Origin: a bacterium
GTDB taxonomy: Bacteria; Cyanobacteriota; Vampirovibrionia; Gastranaerophilales; Gastranaerophilaceae
Reading direction: 5' to 3'
DNA length: 64,000 bases
Assembly: GCA_017652265.1 (NCBI GenBank)
Contig: JAGCBH010000006.1
Coordinates: 21,637 to 85,636, forward strand
A model generated the notes under the pieces. The model saw only the letters and a list, made by a program, of their open reading frames with translations. It was not told the origin of the DNA and searched no databases. Numbering within the stretch: position 1 is the stretch's first letter; every line of letters begins with the position of its first letter. Position numbers and translations under genes: made by a program. Positions 7,341 through 15,705 of this stretch are shown here, piece after piece.

Positions 7341-7455
7341 AACGTATAAATAACCTCTTTACGGTAACAATTGTATTTCATAGCCCGAAAAAAAAGAACA
7401 ACTGTTTGATGTATAAATTTCTCAACCATTTGGTTTAAAAAAATAAATATCATGG

Positions 7456-7461
7456 TATAAT
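7456..7461 (+). promoter_or_regulatory. -10 box giving a predicted leaderless mRNA
   Basis: TATAAT ends 6 bases before the ATG at 7468, which would put the transcription start at or next to the A of the start codon. No Shine-Dalgarno is present and no good -35 is seen. Confidence 0.5.
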
Positions 7462-7467
7462 CTTGGT

Positions 7468-8286
7468 ATGAGGAAGTTAGTCTCACTGGTAGTATGTTCA
7501 ATGTTATTGGCACCTTTATCCGTTTCGGGTGAAGAATTGAGCCTGCCATATTCCGATAAAATTGAAGTAATTATTCCGGAAACAAAAATTCCGCCGAAAG
7601 AATCACTGGTTACAAGCGAAGAAAAATATCTTGACGAAATTATCGGGCTTCAAAGAGAAAAAGACCTTGAGGATATTGAAAACCTTTGGGACGGAACGGT
7701 CAGCAATAATCAGGTTATAGCATTTGCTCTGAAAAAACTTGCAACCCCCGAAAATCAAAGGCGTATCCATTCTTCACTGATGTCCAAAACCCTTTCTGCA
7801 ATGGTTGCGGGTGCATCTTTTCTGCCGATGTTTACCGGACAAAATTACATGGTTCAGTCAGGCGCGTTTGCTGCCGGAAAACTGGCGCAAAATCTTATAA
7901 ACAAAAAGAATATTCCTCAGGAAACTCCCCTGACGGATACCGAAATGATAGAACTGGCAGGACTTGTTGAAAATTTACAGGATAAAATCATAAGTACCTA
8001 TTATTCCTACAAAAATTCACTTTCAAAACTTAAAGAAGTCAGAACAAAAATGCTTCTTTACGGAAAAAATTATTCAAACGCTCTTGAAAATGAGGATTTG
8101 CTTGAAATCACAATATCTTCGGCCTTGTATGAAAACTCTCAGATAGATGAATTTTATTACCTGGAATCGGCAAAAAAATACCGTATTGAACTTCAGCGTC
8201 TTGTGGGCAAAAAAGTGGTTGATAACCTAAATTTGGTACAATTTGACAATAACATTCTTATCAAGCAGAAAGGGGGTAAAAAATGA
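7468..8286 (+). CDS. Secreted protein, first of a tandem paralogous pair (272 aa)
   Basis: The product starts with a signal peptide (MRKLVSLVVCSMLLAPLSVSG, then EELSLPY). The mature part is mostly helical. It aligns by eye with the next gene: DIENLWDGTVSNNQVIAFAL with DLSLLWKGAATQSDTINYAL, DTEMIELAGLVENLQDKI with DADMVILVRKIEELQQKT, followed in both by a YYxY-rich helix and a closing VGxxV motif. The long helical pair near the C-terminus resembles the periplasmic hairpins of TolC-type proteins, but no beta-barrel part is evident. Location is periplasmic or outer membrane. Function is unknown. It overlaps the next gene by 4 bases (ATGA). Confidence 0.8.
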   Translation: MRKLVSLVVCSMLLAPLSVSGEELSLPYSDKIEVIIPETKIPPKESLVTSEEKYLDEIIGLQREKDLEDIENLWDGTVSNNQVIAFALKKLATPENQRRIHSSLMSKTLSAMVAGASFLPMFTGQNYMVQSGAFAAGKLAQNLINKKNIPQETPLTDTEMIELAGLVENLQDKIISTYYSYKNSLSKLKEVRTKMLLYGKNYSNALENEDLLEITISSALYENSQIDEFYYLESAKKYRIELQRLVGKKVVDNLNLVQFDNNILIKQKGGKK

Positions 8287-9197
8287 AGAAAATAATCACT
8301 TCATTACTTATCTTATGTGCAATACCCGCTTTCGGCACAGAAATAAGCGTTAACGATATTCCAAAAGCTCCCGCATACCGATTTGGCCTGTCTGATGAAC
8401 CCGAAGTAAAATATACGGAAGCGAAAAATAAAATATATGCAAATTTGCAAACAACTCAGAAAAACATAGATTATTCAATAGATAAAATATCCTCAGATAA
8501 CGATGAAACAGGGGATCTCAGCCGATTAACCTATGCGGATTTGAGTATAAAAAGGCTATCCAATGAATTGGGAAAAGATTTGGAATCTGAAGACAAACAG
8601 ATGCTTGCCGACTTGTCTTTATTATGGAAAGGAGCTGCAACCCAAAGTGATACAATAAATTATGCACTTTATAAACTTGCAAATCCTGATGAAGATAAGC
8701 CTGACAGCAAATCCATAAAAAGTTTTCTATCAAACATTGCAGGGCTGTCATCTCTTGCGGGCGCGACAATCGGAAATCCGGCGCTTGCGGCAGGATCATT
8801 TTTGGGCGGAAATCTGCTTGGAATATTCTCTCAAGACACAAAAGCCCTGAATTATAAATATACAAAGGTCAACGATGCTGATATGGTTATACTGGTCAGA
8901 AAAATTGAAGAATTACAGCAAAAAACAATTAATCTTTACTATGACTACATAACTTCAAGAAAAAAAGTTCAAATGCTTGAAAAAATCGCAAAGAAAAGAC
9001 TTGATAATTACGAATTATCCCAGAATTCGCCTAAGGAAATTTTACTCATATCGGATGCTTATTACCGCAATGCAATTGATGCACTGTCAAATGCAACATC
9101 GGAATTTTACACAAACCGCGCCACATTAGAACAATTTGTCGGACATGAAGTTTTTGTCCAGTTTGAAGAAGATGTTATGACAAGAGATAAAGAGTAA
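8283..9197 (+). CDS. Secreted protein, second of the tandem paralogous pair (304 aa)
   Basis: Its ATG overlaps the upstream stop codon (ATGA) and has an AAGGGGG site. The signal peptide is MKKIITSLLILCAIPAFGT. It shares the upstream protein's architecture: a helical segment with LWKGAATQSDTINYALYKLA, a Gly/Ala-rich hydrophobic stretch (LSSLAGATIGNPALAAGSFL, about 160-179) that could insert in a membrane, then a long helical region (about 200-285). It arose by duplication and diverged; coupled translation suggests the two proteins form a heteromer in equal amounts. A strong terminator follows. I cannot assign a function. Confidence 0.8.
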   Translation: MKKIITSLLILCAIPAFGTEISVNDIPKAPAYRFGLSDEPEVKYTEAKNKIYANLQTTQKNIDYSIDKISSDNDETGDLSRLTYADLSIKRLSNELGKDLESEDKQMLADLSLLWKGAATQSDTINYALYKLANPDEDKPDSKSIKSFLSNIAGLSSLAGATIGNPALAAGSFLGGNLLGIFSQDTKALNYKYTKVNDADMVILVRKIEELQQKTINLYYDYITSRKKVQMLEKIAKKRLDNYELSQNSPKEILLISDAYYRNAIDALSNATSEFYTNRATLEQFVGHEVFVQFEEDVMTRDKE

Positions 9198-9215
9198 ATT
9201 CGTTTCAATATATAA

Positions 9216-9254
9216 TTGTAGGGTGCGTCGTTTAACGCACCCTACAAATTTTTT
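9216..9254 (+). terminator. Terminator of the paralogous pair
   Basis: TTGTAGGGTGCGT (9216-9228) pairs perfectly with 9235-9247, a 13-bp stem with a 6-base loop, followed by ATTTTTTT-like DNA. Confidence 0.9.
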
Positions 9255-9268
9255 GTTAGTCATGGTGA

Positions 9269-9562
9269 GTGCTTTTACAAAAAATTTACAATAATTGCCC
9301 GGAAAATGCCCGATTTGAGAACTGTCATTATGAAAGAAAGACAGTGCAAAAGTCGTTCAGACTTGAGCATTGTCGACACGAGAAATGGAAAAATGGCAGA
9401 AATAGACGATTTACTCACATTACGCAACGAGTTAATGCAAAGAGATTTAGGGATAGTTGTTTTACGTTTTTTGCAAGACACCGTTACGTCTTATGCGGTG
9501 ATCTTGATGCCATGGAGATAAAGGGAATGTACAGGCTCATACAATATAGCCAGGTTGATTAA
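9269..9562 (+). pseudogene. Possible decayed GGDEF-domain fragment
   Basis: The 358 bases from the terminator to the radical SAM gene's ribosome site hold no convincing intact gene. One frame (9306-9521) reads IDDLLTLRNELMQRDLG, resembling the start of a GGDEF domain (DxLTGLxNR). Another frame (9269-9562) continues with RYVLCGDLDAM, resembling the LxxDIDxFK strand that follows in such domains. Two matching pieces in the right order but different frames suggest a frameshifted remnant. No GGDEF signature itself is visible. A short 71-aa ORF here could equally be meaningless. Confidence 0.25.
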
Positions 9563-9612
9563 TTTATTTTTAGTCATTTTTAGAGCAAAGTCTTATTAAA
9601 GGAGTTGAGAAA

Positions 9613-10464
9613 ATGACTAATACTATTTACCAAACACCGGTTTGCAAAATGAAAATCTTTAAAAATCTTTTTATAGAATTAAGTGCAAAAAATTGCAATA
9701 TGCACTGCAAACATTGTTATATTGATTTCCCTTCAACAAAAAATATCAAAGATTTTATAAATATAAACTACCTGAGGGAAAATCTGGCTTACCTCAAAAA
9801 ACAAAATCCGGAATGTATATATCTTACCGGTGCAGAACCCATGACACATCCCGATTTCAACACTATTTTAAGAATGTGTCTGAAAATTACCAATGTCTGC
9901 ATAATTACAAACGGCTCATTTATTAATGAAAAAAAAGCAAGATTTTTAAAAAAAGTGCAAAATGAAAGTTCAAACGAAATAATAACAGAATTGAGTTTTG
10001 CGCACTTTGATGAACTAAAAAATGATGAAGTCCGCTCAAGGGGTTCTTTCAGAATATCGCTTAATGCAATAAAAAATCTTGTTAAATACGGCTTTAGTCC
10101 GATTATACTGTTCACAAATTTTTATAATGAAAATCCAAATCTGATATACGAAAACTTGAAAAAACTATGCCAAAAAGTAAATTACGAAATAGATGAAGAA
10201 TACATAAAGATAAATAATTACACAGACGAAAACCAAAATGATGAAGAGCAGATTTCCAACTGGACACAGCTGGACTGCGAATACGGCAGAACACTAACCG
10301 CAAACGGAGTCTATGTGTGCCCGTTTTTATCAAATGATTACAGAGGGAGAAGCGGAGCAACGCTTGCCGACTTTTCTCAAAAAAATACTCTTGAGACAAA
10401 CTTCTGCGCGGATTGTGCAAAAAATTGCGAAATGTACTATGGAATAGATTTCAGCAAGTTTTAA
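9613..10464 (+). CDS. Radical SAM protein with C-terminal cysteine cluster, 283 aa
   Basis: Near the N-terminus CNMHCKHC has the CxxxCxxC spacing that binds the radical SAM 4Fe-4S cluster. TGAEPMTHPDF is the variant of the GGEP motif that contacts the SAM amino group. IITNGSF is the following strand motif. After residue 220, cysteines in LDCEYGRT, VYVCPFL and NFCADCAKNC suggest a SPASM/twitch-like domain carrying auxiliary clusters, as in peptide-modifying enzymes. The substrate is unknown and no obvious precursor peptide or partner gene is adjacent. It has an AAAGGAG site 8 bases before the ATG. It converges on the PilO-like gene and overlaps it by 4 bases. Confidence 0.85.
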   Translation: MTNTIYQTPVCKMKIFKNLFIELSAKNCNMHCKHCYIDFPSTKNIKDFININYLRENLAYLKKQNPECIYLTGAEPMTHPDFNTILRMCLKITNVCIITNGSFINEKKARFLKKVQNESSNEIITELSFAHFDELKNDEVRSRGSFRISLNAIKNLVKYGFSPIILFTNFYNENPNLIYENLKKLCQKVNYEIDEEYIKINNYTDENQNDEEQISNWTQLDCEYGRTLTANGVYVCPFLSNDYRGRSGATLADFSQKNTLETNFCADCAKNCEMYYGIDFSKF

Positions 10465-11126
10465 AATTCCACTGATAATTCACCGGCATTTGGAGCCGGA
10501 ACACCACCTCCGGCAGCAGCATTTCCGGTCTTTTCAGCATACAGATTCAAAACCATAACTATATCCAAAATTGATTTATCTTTTTTGTATGGTTTTATAT
10601 CAACTGACTGAATATCAAGAAAATGTTCATGTTTATACAAATCTTTCAAAAAGCCTTGAAATTTCATATAATTTGAAAACAGTTCCAAATCCATTCTGCA
10701 AACACTATATTTGTCTTTTTCGCTCTTATAAAAAGGGTCGTTTTCATCATCATAAGTATAATTAACTTTATAAACCTTGATACCGTAGTACTTTATGAGG
10801 TCATTAATTTCCTGAACTTCACCTGCTAAAATATCCGCAGACAAGCCCCCGGCAGCTTTTATATTCTTATAAAAAACTTTCATTTCGTTATCAGGTATAC
10901 GTGCCGCTTCTGCTTGAGCGATATTATCTTTAAGACGCTGTACTTCTGTTCTTTTCTGTCCCAGAGAAGCCTTGTCCTCACCCAGTTTTTTAATATTCTG
11001 GAAACTGCCTGTCATTTTAGGTACTGCTATCATAAGTAAAACTATTGCCAAAACAAGAGCTCCGGCTGCTATACCGATAGATACACGAAACATTGAAAAA
11101 TATCTTTTTAAAAGTTCTTTATCCAT
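10461..11126 (-). CDS. pilO: PilO-like type IV pilus assembly protein
   Basis: A bitopic inner-membrane protein of 221 aa: short cytoplasmic N-terminus, one membrane helix (about 16-36, IGIAAGALVLAIVLLMIAVP), a coiled coil (about 45-75, EDKASLGQKRTEVQRLKDNI) and a periplasmic ferredoxin-like domain ending in a Gly/Pro/Ala tail. This is the PilO/GspM plan. In type IV pili PilO pairs with PilN in the periplasm and links to cytoplasmic PilM. The gene lies directly downstream of a PilM-PilN fusion, which supports the assignment more than sequence similarity alone does. Confidence 0.75.
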   Translation of the reverse strand: MDKELLKRYFSMFRVSIGIAAGALVLAIVLLMIAVPKMTGSFQNIKKLGEDKASLGQKRTEVQRLKDNIAQAEAARIPDNEMKVFYKNIKAAGGLSADILAGEVQEINDLIKYYGIKVYKVNYTYDDENDPFYKSEKDKYSVCRMDLELFSNYMKFQGFLKDLYKHEHFLDIQSVDIKPYKKDKSILDIVMVLNLYAEKTGNAAAGGGVPAPNAGELSVEF

Positions 11127-11151
11127 TTATACATTAATCCTTATTTTATCA

Positions 11152-12774
11152 CTATTTTTTATCCGGTGCCGGCGGAGGCGGCGGATATGCATCATCATTT
11201 GTAATTATAAAATCATAATAATGACTTTGAGCAACCGCTGCGTCAACATTACCATCATCTTCCATTGTTGCATTTTTCAATTTTAATCCGCTATCCGGCA
11301 GAACGTTTATGATATTTCTGTGGAATTTGTTGATATCATCTATATTTCCGCTTACACCTTCTATAATTATTTTGCCGTCATTGTACGTCTTAAAATATGT
11401 CATCCAAACTCTTCTTGGAATAACTTCACCAATAGTTCTGTATGCAATCAATTTAATTCTGTTATTATTCAAAACATTTTTTATCTCTTGTTTTGCATTA
11501 AACGCATCCTGCGCACTGGCTATTTTACTCAGTTCGTCAATTTCGCCCTGAAGTTGTTGAATTTCCGTTTCAATCTTCTTAATTTTACTGTTCAAAGACG
11601 AATCCGTTATGGTAAAAATCAATGCCATAAGTCCCAATATAACAACAACAGCAATTAAAAGAATTATTGAATAGGTTTTAGCTGTGTTAGGAGTTATTTC
11701 ATAAATATTTTTACCGATAGCAAATGTAACAACTTCATTATCCGTATTTTGTTTAACATTTGATTTTATAAAATCAAAATGCAGAATTGACGGCATGGTA
11801 TTAATATCAAGCATACCCAAAAGTTTCAGAGATGGCTTAAGCTTGTATTTCTGATCTACTTCGGCAGAGATAGGAACAAATTCCTCTTTACGAAAGATAT
11901 TATCATCAATATAAATAACTTCTTTGTATTCCAAAGAGCCGGTTGCCATAAGTGATGAACATAATTCTTCAGCATTTATAAGGTCGCATTCCGACACCAC
12001 AACCAAAGAATCCGCCGTAAATCCTAACAATGCCAATTCAACAGCCTGCGCCAGAGAGTTATAGACAGTGTCAGAACTTTCCGCCTCAACGGAAAAATCT
12101 TCCTGTACATAATCCAATATCTTGTTTGCTGTCATCGAAAATAACGCATAACCGTCAGAATTTATAATCAAAAAATTCCATGTTGATTCAGGCATTAATT
12201 GATTACGGATTAAATTTGTACGCGCTAAACCATTTAAAATTGACGTGTATGACGTTTCAATACCGATTATTTTGGCCCCAAAACTCTTAAACAAGTCTTT
12301 TATTTTTGCAATAACTTCATCCTGCAATGCACTATAGAAAACATCACGCATACCGACATTTTCACCGGCTTCAAAACTGTCCCAGTCAAATAACGGCAGA
12401 TAACGGGAAAAGATATATGAGTTTTCAATTTCCGACAAAACAGACTGTCCAATAGCGGTATCATCCAGCATTGAAGGCAATTCTCTTGAGCCCATAAGAA
12501 CAGTAGGAACGTTCAGTATAACATCACTGTTAGCTTTTATATCCAGTTCGGTCAACAACTCCAGATACGTATCACGGAATTTTTCCAAATCAGCAATTTC
12601 TTTGGTATTTATATCGTACGGAATAACCGAACTTGCATACTTAGATAATTTACCGGTCAATTCATCATACTGGCAAACTTCTAAAATTCCGGACTGGGAA
12701 ACAGACACGTAGGTCTTTTCCTTATTCCCCATCCCTAATTTACCCATAAGGTCATTTATAATATTTATACTCAT
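11152..12774 (-). CDS. PilM-PilN fusion protein, 540 aa
   Basis: Residues 1-340 look like the actin-like PilM domain: TYVSVSQSGILEV phosphate-loop-like start, DVILNVP (84-90), and GAKIIGIETSYTSILNGL (166-183), the second-subdomain motif typical of PilM. A single membrane helix at 367-389 follows, then a coiled coil (393-430) and a PilN-like periplasmic domain (RRVWMTYFKTYNDGKIIIEG, 454-473; DINKFHRNI, 480-488). The tail is Pro-rich (AYPPPPPAP). In most bacteria PilM and PilN are separate proteins joined by an N-terminal PilN peptide; here they are one chain. The gene ends 25 bases before pilO. Promoter: TTTACT-17-TAGAAT at 12798-12826. Confidence 0.75.
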   Translation of the reverse strand: MSINIINDLMGKLGMGNKEKTYVSVSQSGILEVCQYDELTGKLSKYASSVIPYDINTKEIADLEKFRDTYLELLTELDIKANSDVILNVPTVLMGSRELPSMLDDTAIGQSVLSEIENSYIFSRYLPLFDWDSFEAGENVGMRDVFYSALQDEVIAKIKDLFKSFGAKIIGIETSYTSILNGLARTNLIRNQLMPESTWNFLIINSDGYALFSMTANKILDYVQEDFSVEAESSDTVYNSLAQAVELALLGFTADSLVVVSECDLINAEELCSSLMATGSLEYKEVIYIDDNIFRKEEFVPISAEVDQKYKLKPSLKLLGMLDINTMPSILHFDFIKSNVKQNTDNEVVTFAIGKNIYEITPNTAKTYSIILLIAVVVILGLMALIFTITDSSLNSKIKKIETEIQQLQGEIDELSKIASAQDAFNAKQEIKNVLNNNRIKLIAYRTIGEVIPRRVWMTYFKTYNDGKIIIEGVSGNIDDINKFHRNIINVLPDSGLKLKNATMEDDGNVDAAVAQSHYYDFIITNDDAYPPPPPAPDKK

Positions 12775-12797
12775 ATTCTAAAACTCTCCGCTAAATA

Positions 12798-12826
12798 ATT
12801 CTAGAATAAAACCGTATAAAAGTAAA
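12798..12826 (-). promoter_or_regulatory. Promoter of the pilMN-pilO operon
   Basis: Read on the minus strand: TTTACT (12821-12826), 17-base spacer, TAGAAT (12798-12803). Confidence 0.45.
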
Positions 12827-12831
12827 CTATG

Positions 12832-12845
12832 TTAAGTTAACTTAA
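12832..12845. promoter_or_regulatory. Palindrome between divergent pilMN and nadA promoters
   Basis: TTAAGTTAACTTAA is a perfect 14-base palindrome placed just upstream of both -35 boxes, a natural position for a dimeric regulator. AT-only flanks make chance occurrence plausible. Confidence 0.35.
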
Positions 12846-12857
12846 TTAAAGGCACGA

Positions 12858-12885
12858 TTGTTAAATTTTATTTTTGTATTAAAAT
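12858..12885 (+). promoter_or_regulatory. nadA promoter
   Basis: TTGTTA (12858-12863), 16-base spacer, TAAAAT (12880-12885), about 30 bases before the nadA start, whose ribosome site is AAAGGA. Confidence 0.5.
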
Positions 12886-12914
12886 GTTAGCTAAATAGCC
12901 AAAGGAATTCGCAG

Positions 12915-13838
12915 ATGAATGAACTGGTTGAAAAAATAAATAAACTAAAAAAAGATAAAAATGCAGTAATACTGGCTCATTGTTACCAAAATATTGAGAT
13001 TGATGAGGTTGCGGATTTTGTCGGCGACTCCCTGTATCTCAGCCGTCAGGCAGCAAAAACCGATGCCGATATAATAATTTTTGCCGGAGTATATTTCATG
13101 GCGCAGGTTGCCAAAATACTTTCACCTGACAAACGTGTTTTTCTTCCGCGTATGGAATCAGGATGTCTTATGGCAGACATGATTACTTTAAAAGATTTAA
13201 GAGAATTTAAATCGCAGCATCCGAACATACCTGTTGTTTGCTACATAAATTCAACAGCTGAAGTAAAAACAGAATGTGATATTTGTGTCACAAGTTCAAA
13301 TGCCGTTGATGTAGTGAGAAGTTTAAATGTTCCGGAAGTTCTTTTCCTGCCTGATACATATCTGGGTAAATGGGTTGAAAGACAGCTTAACGGAACCAAA
13401 GTCATAACTTATCCCGGGTTTTGCCCGACACATATGAGAATAAGACCGGCAGATATTGAAAAAGCAAAAAAGCTCTTGCCTAATGCTAAAGTCCTTGCTC
13501 ACCCTGAGTGCAAAAAAGAAGTAACCGATATTGCGGATTTTGTAGGAAGTACAAAAGATATAATGAACTTTGTAAAACACAGTTCGTATGACAAATTCAT
13601 AATTGCAACAGAAAAAGGTGTTACTGACAGGCTGACAAGAGATTATCCGAATAAAAACTTCATTCCTGCTGCCGAAAATTTAATCTGCCCTAATATGAAA
13701 TGGAATACTTTGGCGGATATTTATAATGTACTTTTGAACGAAGAAAATGAGATATTTGTTGCTGAAGATATTGCGAAAAAAGCTATCAAATGTGTAGACA
13801 GAATGTTAGAGGTTACGGAGAAATGTCTGACGAAATAA
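12915..13838 (+). CDS. nadA: Quinolinate synthase
   Basis: NadA condenses iminoaspartate with dihydroxyacetone phosphate to make quinolinate for NAD synthesis, using an oxygen-sensitive 4Fe-4S cluster. The 307 residues hold the family marks: AHCYQ (21-25), GDSLYLSRQA (37-46), and cluster cysteines C84 (ESGCLMAD), C170 (YPGFCPTH) and C258 (LICPNMKW), matching the three-Cys spacing of the family. nadB and nadC are not in the window. The 3' end overlaps the start of the rRNA methyltransferase gene by 16 bases. Confidence 0.97.
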   Translation: MNELVEKINKLKKDKNAVILAHCYQNIEIDEVADFVGDSLYLSRQAAKTDADIIIFAGVYFMAQVAKILSPDKRVFLPRMESGCLMADMITLKDLREFKSQHPNIPVVCYINSTAEVKTECDICVTSSNAVDVVRSLNVPEVLFLPDTYLGKWVERQLNGTKVITYPGFCPTHMRIRPADIEKAKKLLPNAKVLAHPECKKEVTDIADFVGSTKDIMNFVKHSSYDKFIIATEKGVTDRLTRDYPNKNFIPAAENLICPNMKWNTLADIYNVLLNEENEIFVAEDIAKKAIKCVDRMLEVTEKCLTK

Positions 13839-14569
13839 TTTTTGGCAAAAATTCCGTAATTGAAGCACTTTCCAATCCCACAAGAGAAATAAACAAAATT
13901 CTCATATCCCAAAACATTCACACAGATACTAAGATAGAAAAAATTAAAGAACTTGCGAAACAACGCGGAATAGTTTATCAGTTTTGCGGTCGTGACAAAT
14001 TCAGACCTTATGAGGAATTCTCCCATCAGGGCGTTGTGGCACTTGTCTCACCGATAGAATATTTGGAATTAGAAGATTTTATAGAAAAGAAACACGAAAA
14101 TTCATCTGTTGTCATTTTGGACGGTGTTGAAGATGTGCACAACATGGGGGCAATCGCAAGAACCTGTGTCTGCGCCGGAGTTGACGCAATAATTATTCCG
14201 TCAAGACGTAATGTTTCAATAAATTCAACAGTTGAAAAAATAAGCGAAGGCGCCGTAAATCACATTCCGATTATAAAAGTCAACAGCCTTGTAAGCGCCG
14301 TTCAGAAATTAAGAGAATCAGACTGGTGGATAATTGCGGCAGATGCAAAAGGAAAAGATAATTATTTTGATGTAGATTATAATGACATGAATTTTGCTAT
14401 AATAATGGGAGCTGAGCATGCCGGAGTTTCAAAATCTTTGTTGAAACTTGCGGATTTTACGGTAAAAATTCCCATGCTCAGAGATTTTAATTCACTAAAC
14501 GTTTCAAATGCATTCAGCGCAATAATATTTGAAACTGTAAGGCAAAAACTCAAAAAAGCCGTTAGGTAG
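13823..14569 (+). CDS. rlmB: TrmH-family RNA 2'-O-methyltransferase (RlmB-like)
   Basis: A SPOUT methyltransferase that probably methylates the ribose of a 23S rRNA guanosine. An N-terminal RNA-binding substrate domain (IIFGKNSVIEAL, about 5-16; FSHQGVVALV) is followed by the knotted catalytic domain with the three family motifs: LDGVEDVHNMGAIARTC, IMGAEHAGVS and IPMLRDFNSLNVSNAFS (C-terminal). The frame is open to 13790, but the ATG at 13823 (MSDEIIFG) gives the usual 248-aa length and has AGAGG and GGAG sites in front. It follows nadA and precedes the sigma factor gene by 9 bases. Confidence 0.92.
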   Translation: MSDEIIFGKNSVIEALSNPTREINKILISQNIHTDTKIEKIKELAKQRGIVYQFCGRDKFRPYEEFSHQGVVALVSPIEYLELEDFIEKKHENSSVVILDGVEDVHNMGAIARTCVCAGVDAIIIPSRRNVSINSTVEKISEGAVNHIPIIKVNSLVSAVQKLRESDWWIIAADAKGKDNYFDVDYNDMNFAIIMGAEHAGVSKSLLKLADFTVKIPMLRDFNSLNVSNAFSAIIFETVRQKLKKAVR

Positions 14570-14578
14570 GAGATTTAT

Positions 14579-15586
14579 ATGAAAAACGAACTTGAAAAAT
14601 TTCAGTTTGACCAGGATGAAATATCTGACGAAGATATTGATTTTTCAACCATAGAAGAACCCGAACTTGAAGCGGATGATCCGGAAACTTTGCTGGAAGA
14701 TAAAAGAAGCGGAGAGGATTATAACAGTATAAAAGCTGATGACAACGTAAAAATCTACCTGCACCAAATCGGTAAAATACCACTTTTGTCAATGGAAGAG
14801 GAATTTGAACTTTCCAAGAAAATTCAGGAAAAAAACGACAAATTTTCAAAAAACATCCTTGTTAACGCTAATTTAAGACTTGTCGTCAGTATTGCTAAAA
14901 AATACGTAGGCAGAGGTCTTTCTTTCCTAGATTTAATTCAGGAAGGCAATGTGGGACTGATGAAAGCGGCAGACAGATTTGATTACACAAAAGGCTACAA
15001 ATTTTCAACTTATGCGACATGGTGGATACAGCAGGCAATAACAAGGGCTATAGCTGATAAGTCAAGATTAATAAGACTTCCTATCCATTTGATTGAATCA
15101 CTGAGCCGTATAAGACGGGTAACCATTGATTTAACAACCGAACTTGGGCACACACCGACCAAGCAGGAAATTGCTCACAGAATAGGTATGAGCGAACAAA
15201 AATTATCGGAAATAATAAAAGCCGCACAATCTACCGTAAGTATGGATACTCCGGCGGCATCTTCAAAAGATGAAAATGCAAAAATTGCGGATTTCATAGT
15301 TGATGACAATTCAATTGCACCTGAGAGCAAAGTTTCACAGGAAAATATGTTTGTTGATATAAAGAAAATGCTGAATATTTTAAGCCAGAAAGAACGTGAT
15401 ATTCTCATAATGCGATATGGTATTGACAATGACGGCAAGCACAGAACGCTTGATGATATCGGTACTCAATACGGGGTTTCAAGAGAAAGAATACGTCAAA
15501 TAGAAAACCGAGCCATTGCAAAACTTAAAAAATACTGCAAAAATAAGAATTTAACGATAGATTTGAAGAGTTACTTCGGTAATTAA
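14579..15586 (+). CDS. rpoD: Sigma-70 family RNA polymerase sigma factor (primary-type)
   Basis: A 335-aa sigma factor with regions 1.2 ([17 protein letters not shown], about 57-73), 2 ([21 protein letters not shown] and [20 protein letters not shown], the -10 recognition helix), 3 ([21 protein letters not shown]) and 4 ([19 protein letters not shown] helix-turn-helix for the -35). The N-terminus is short and acidic, without a long region 1.1. [16 protein letters not shown] is close to primary sigma factors. The abundance of TTGnnn-17-TAnnnT promoters in this window is consistent with a housekeeping sigma. A group 2 paralogue cannot be excluded. It appears to be third in an operon with nadA and rlmB. 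Confidence 0.9.
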   Translation: MKNELEKFQFDQDEISDEDIDFSTIEEPELEADDPETLLEDKRSGEDYNSIKADDNVKIYLHQIGKIPLLSMEEEFELSKKIQEKNDKFSKNILVNANLRLVVSIAKKYVGRGLSFLDLIQEGNVGLMKAADRFDYTKGYKFSTYATWWIQQAITRAIADKSRLIRLPIHLIESLSRIRRVTIDLTTELGHTPTKQEIAHRIGMSEQKLSEIIKAAQSTVSMDTPAASSKDENAKIADFIVDDNSIAPESKVSQENMFVDIKKMLNILSQKERDILIMRYGIDNDGKHRTLDDIGTQYGVSRERIRQIENRAIAKLKKYCKNKNLTIDLKSYFGN

Positions 15587-15627
15587 ACATAATTATTAAA
15601 AAATAATAAAGATTGTGCTTCAGACAC

Positions 15628-15656
15628 TTGCAAGGCATGGCGGTTTAGTGTACAAT
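15628..15656 (+). promoter_or_regulatory. adhE promoter
   Basis: TTGCAA (15628-15633), 17-base spacer, TACAAT (15651-15656). The ribosome site AAGGAG lies 10 bases before the adhE start. Confidence 0.6.
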
Positions 15657-15705
15657 TTTCCTGATAAGTTGATTTAGAGGGAATTTTTTAAGGAGACGTT
15701 GTATC

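Noticed and set aside
9275..9481. 68-aa minus-strand frame after the paralogue terminator
   Set aside because: It has no ribosome site or protein motif; the opposite-strand pieces with GGDEF-like strings are slightly better supported.
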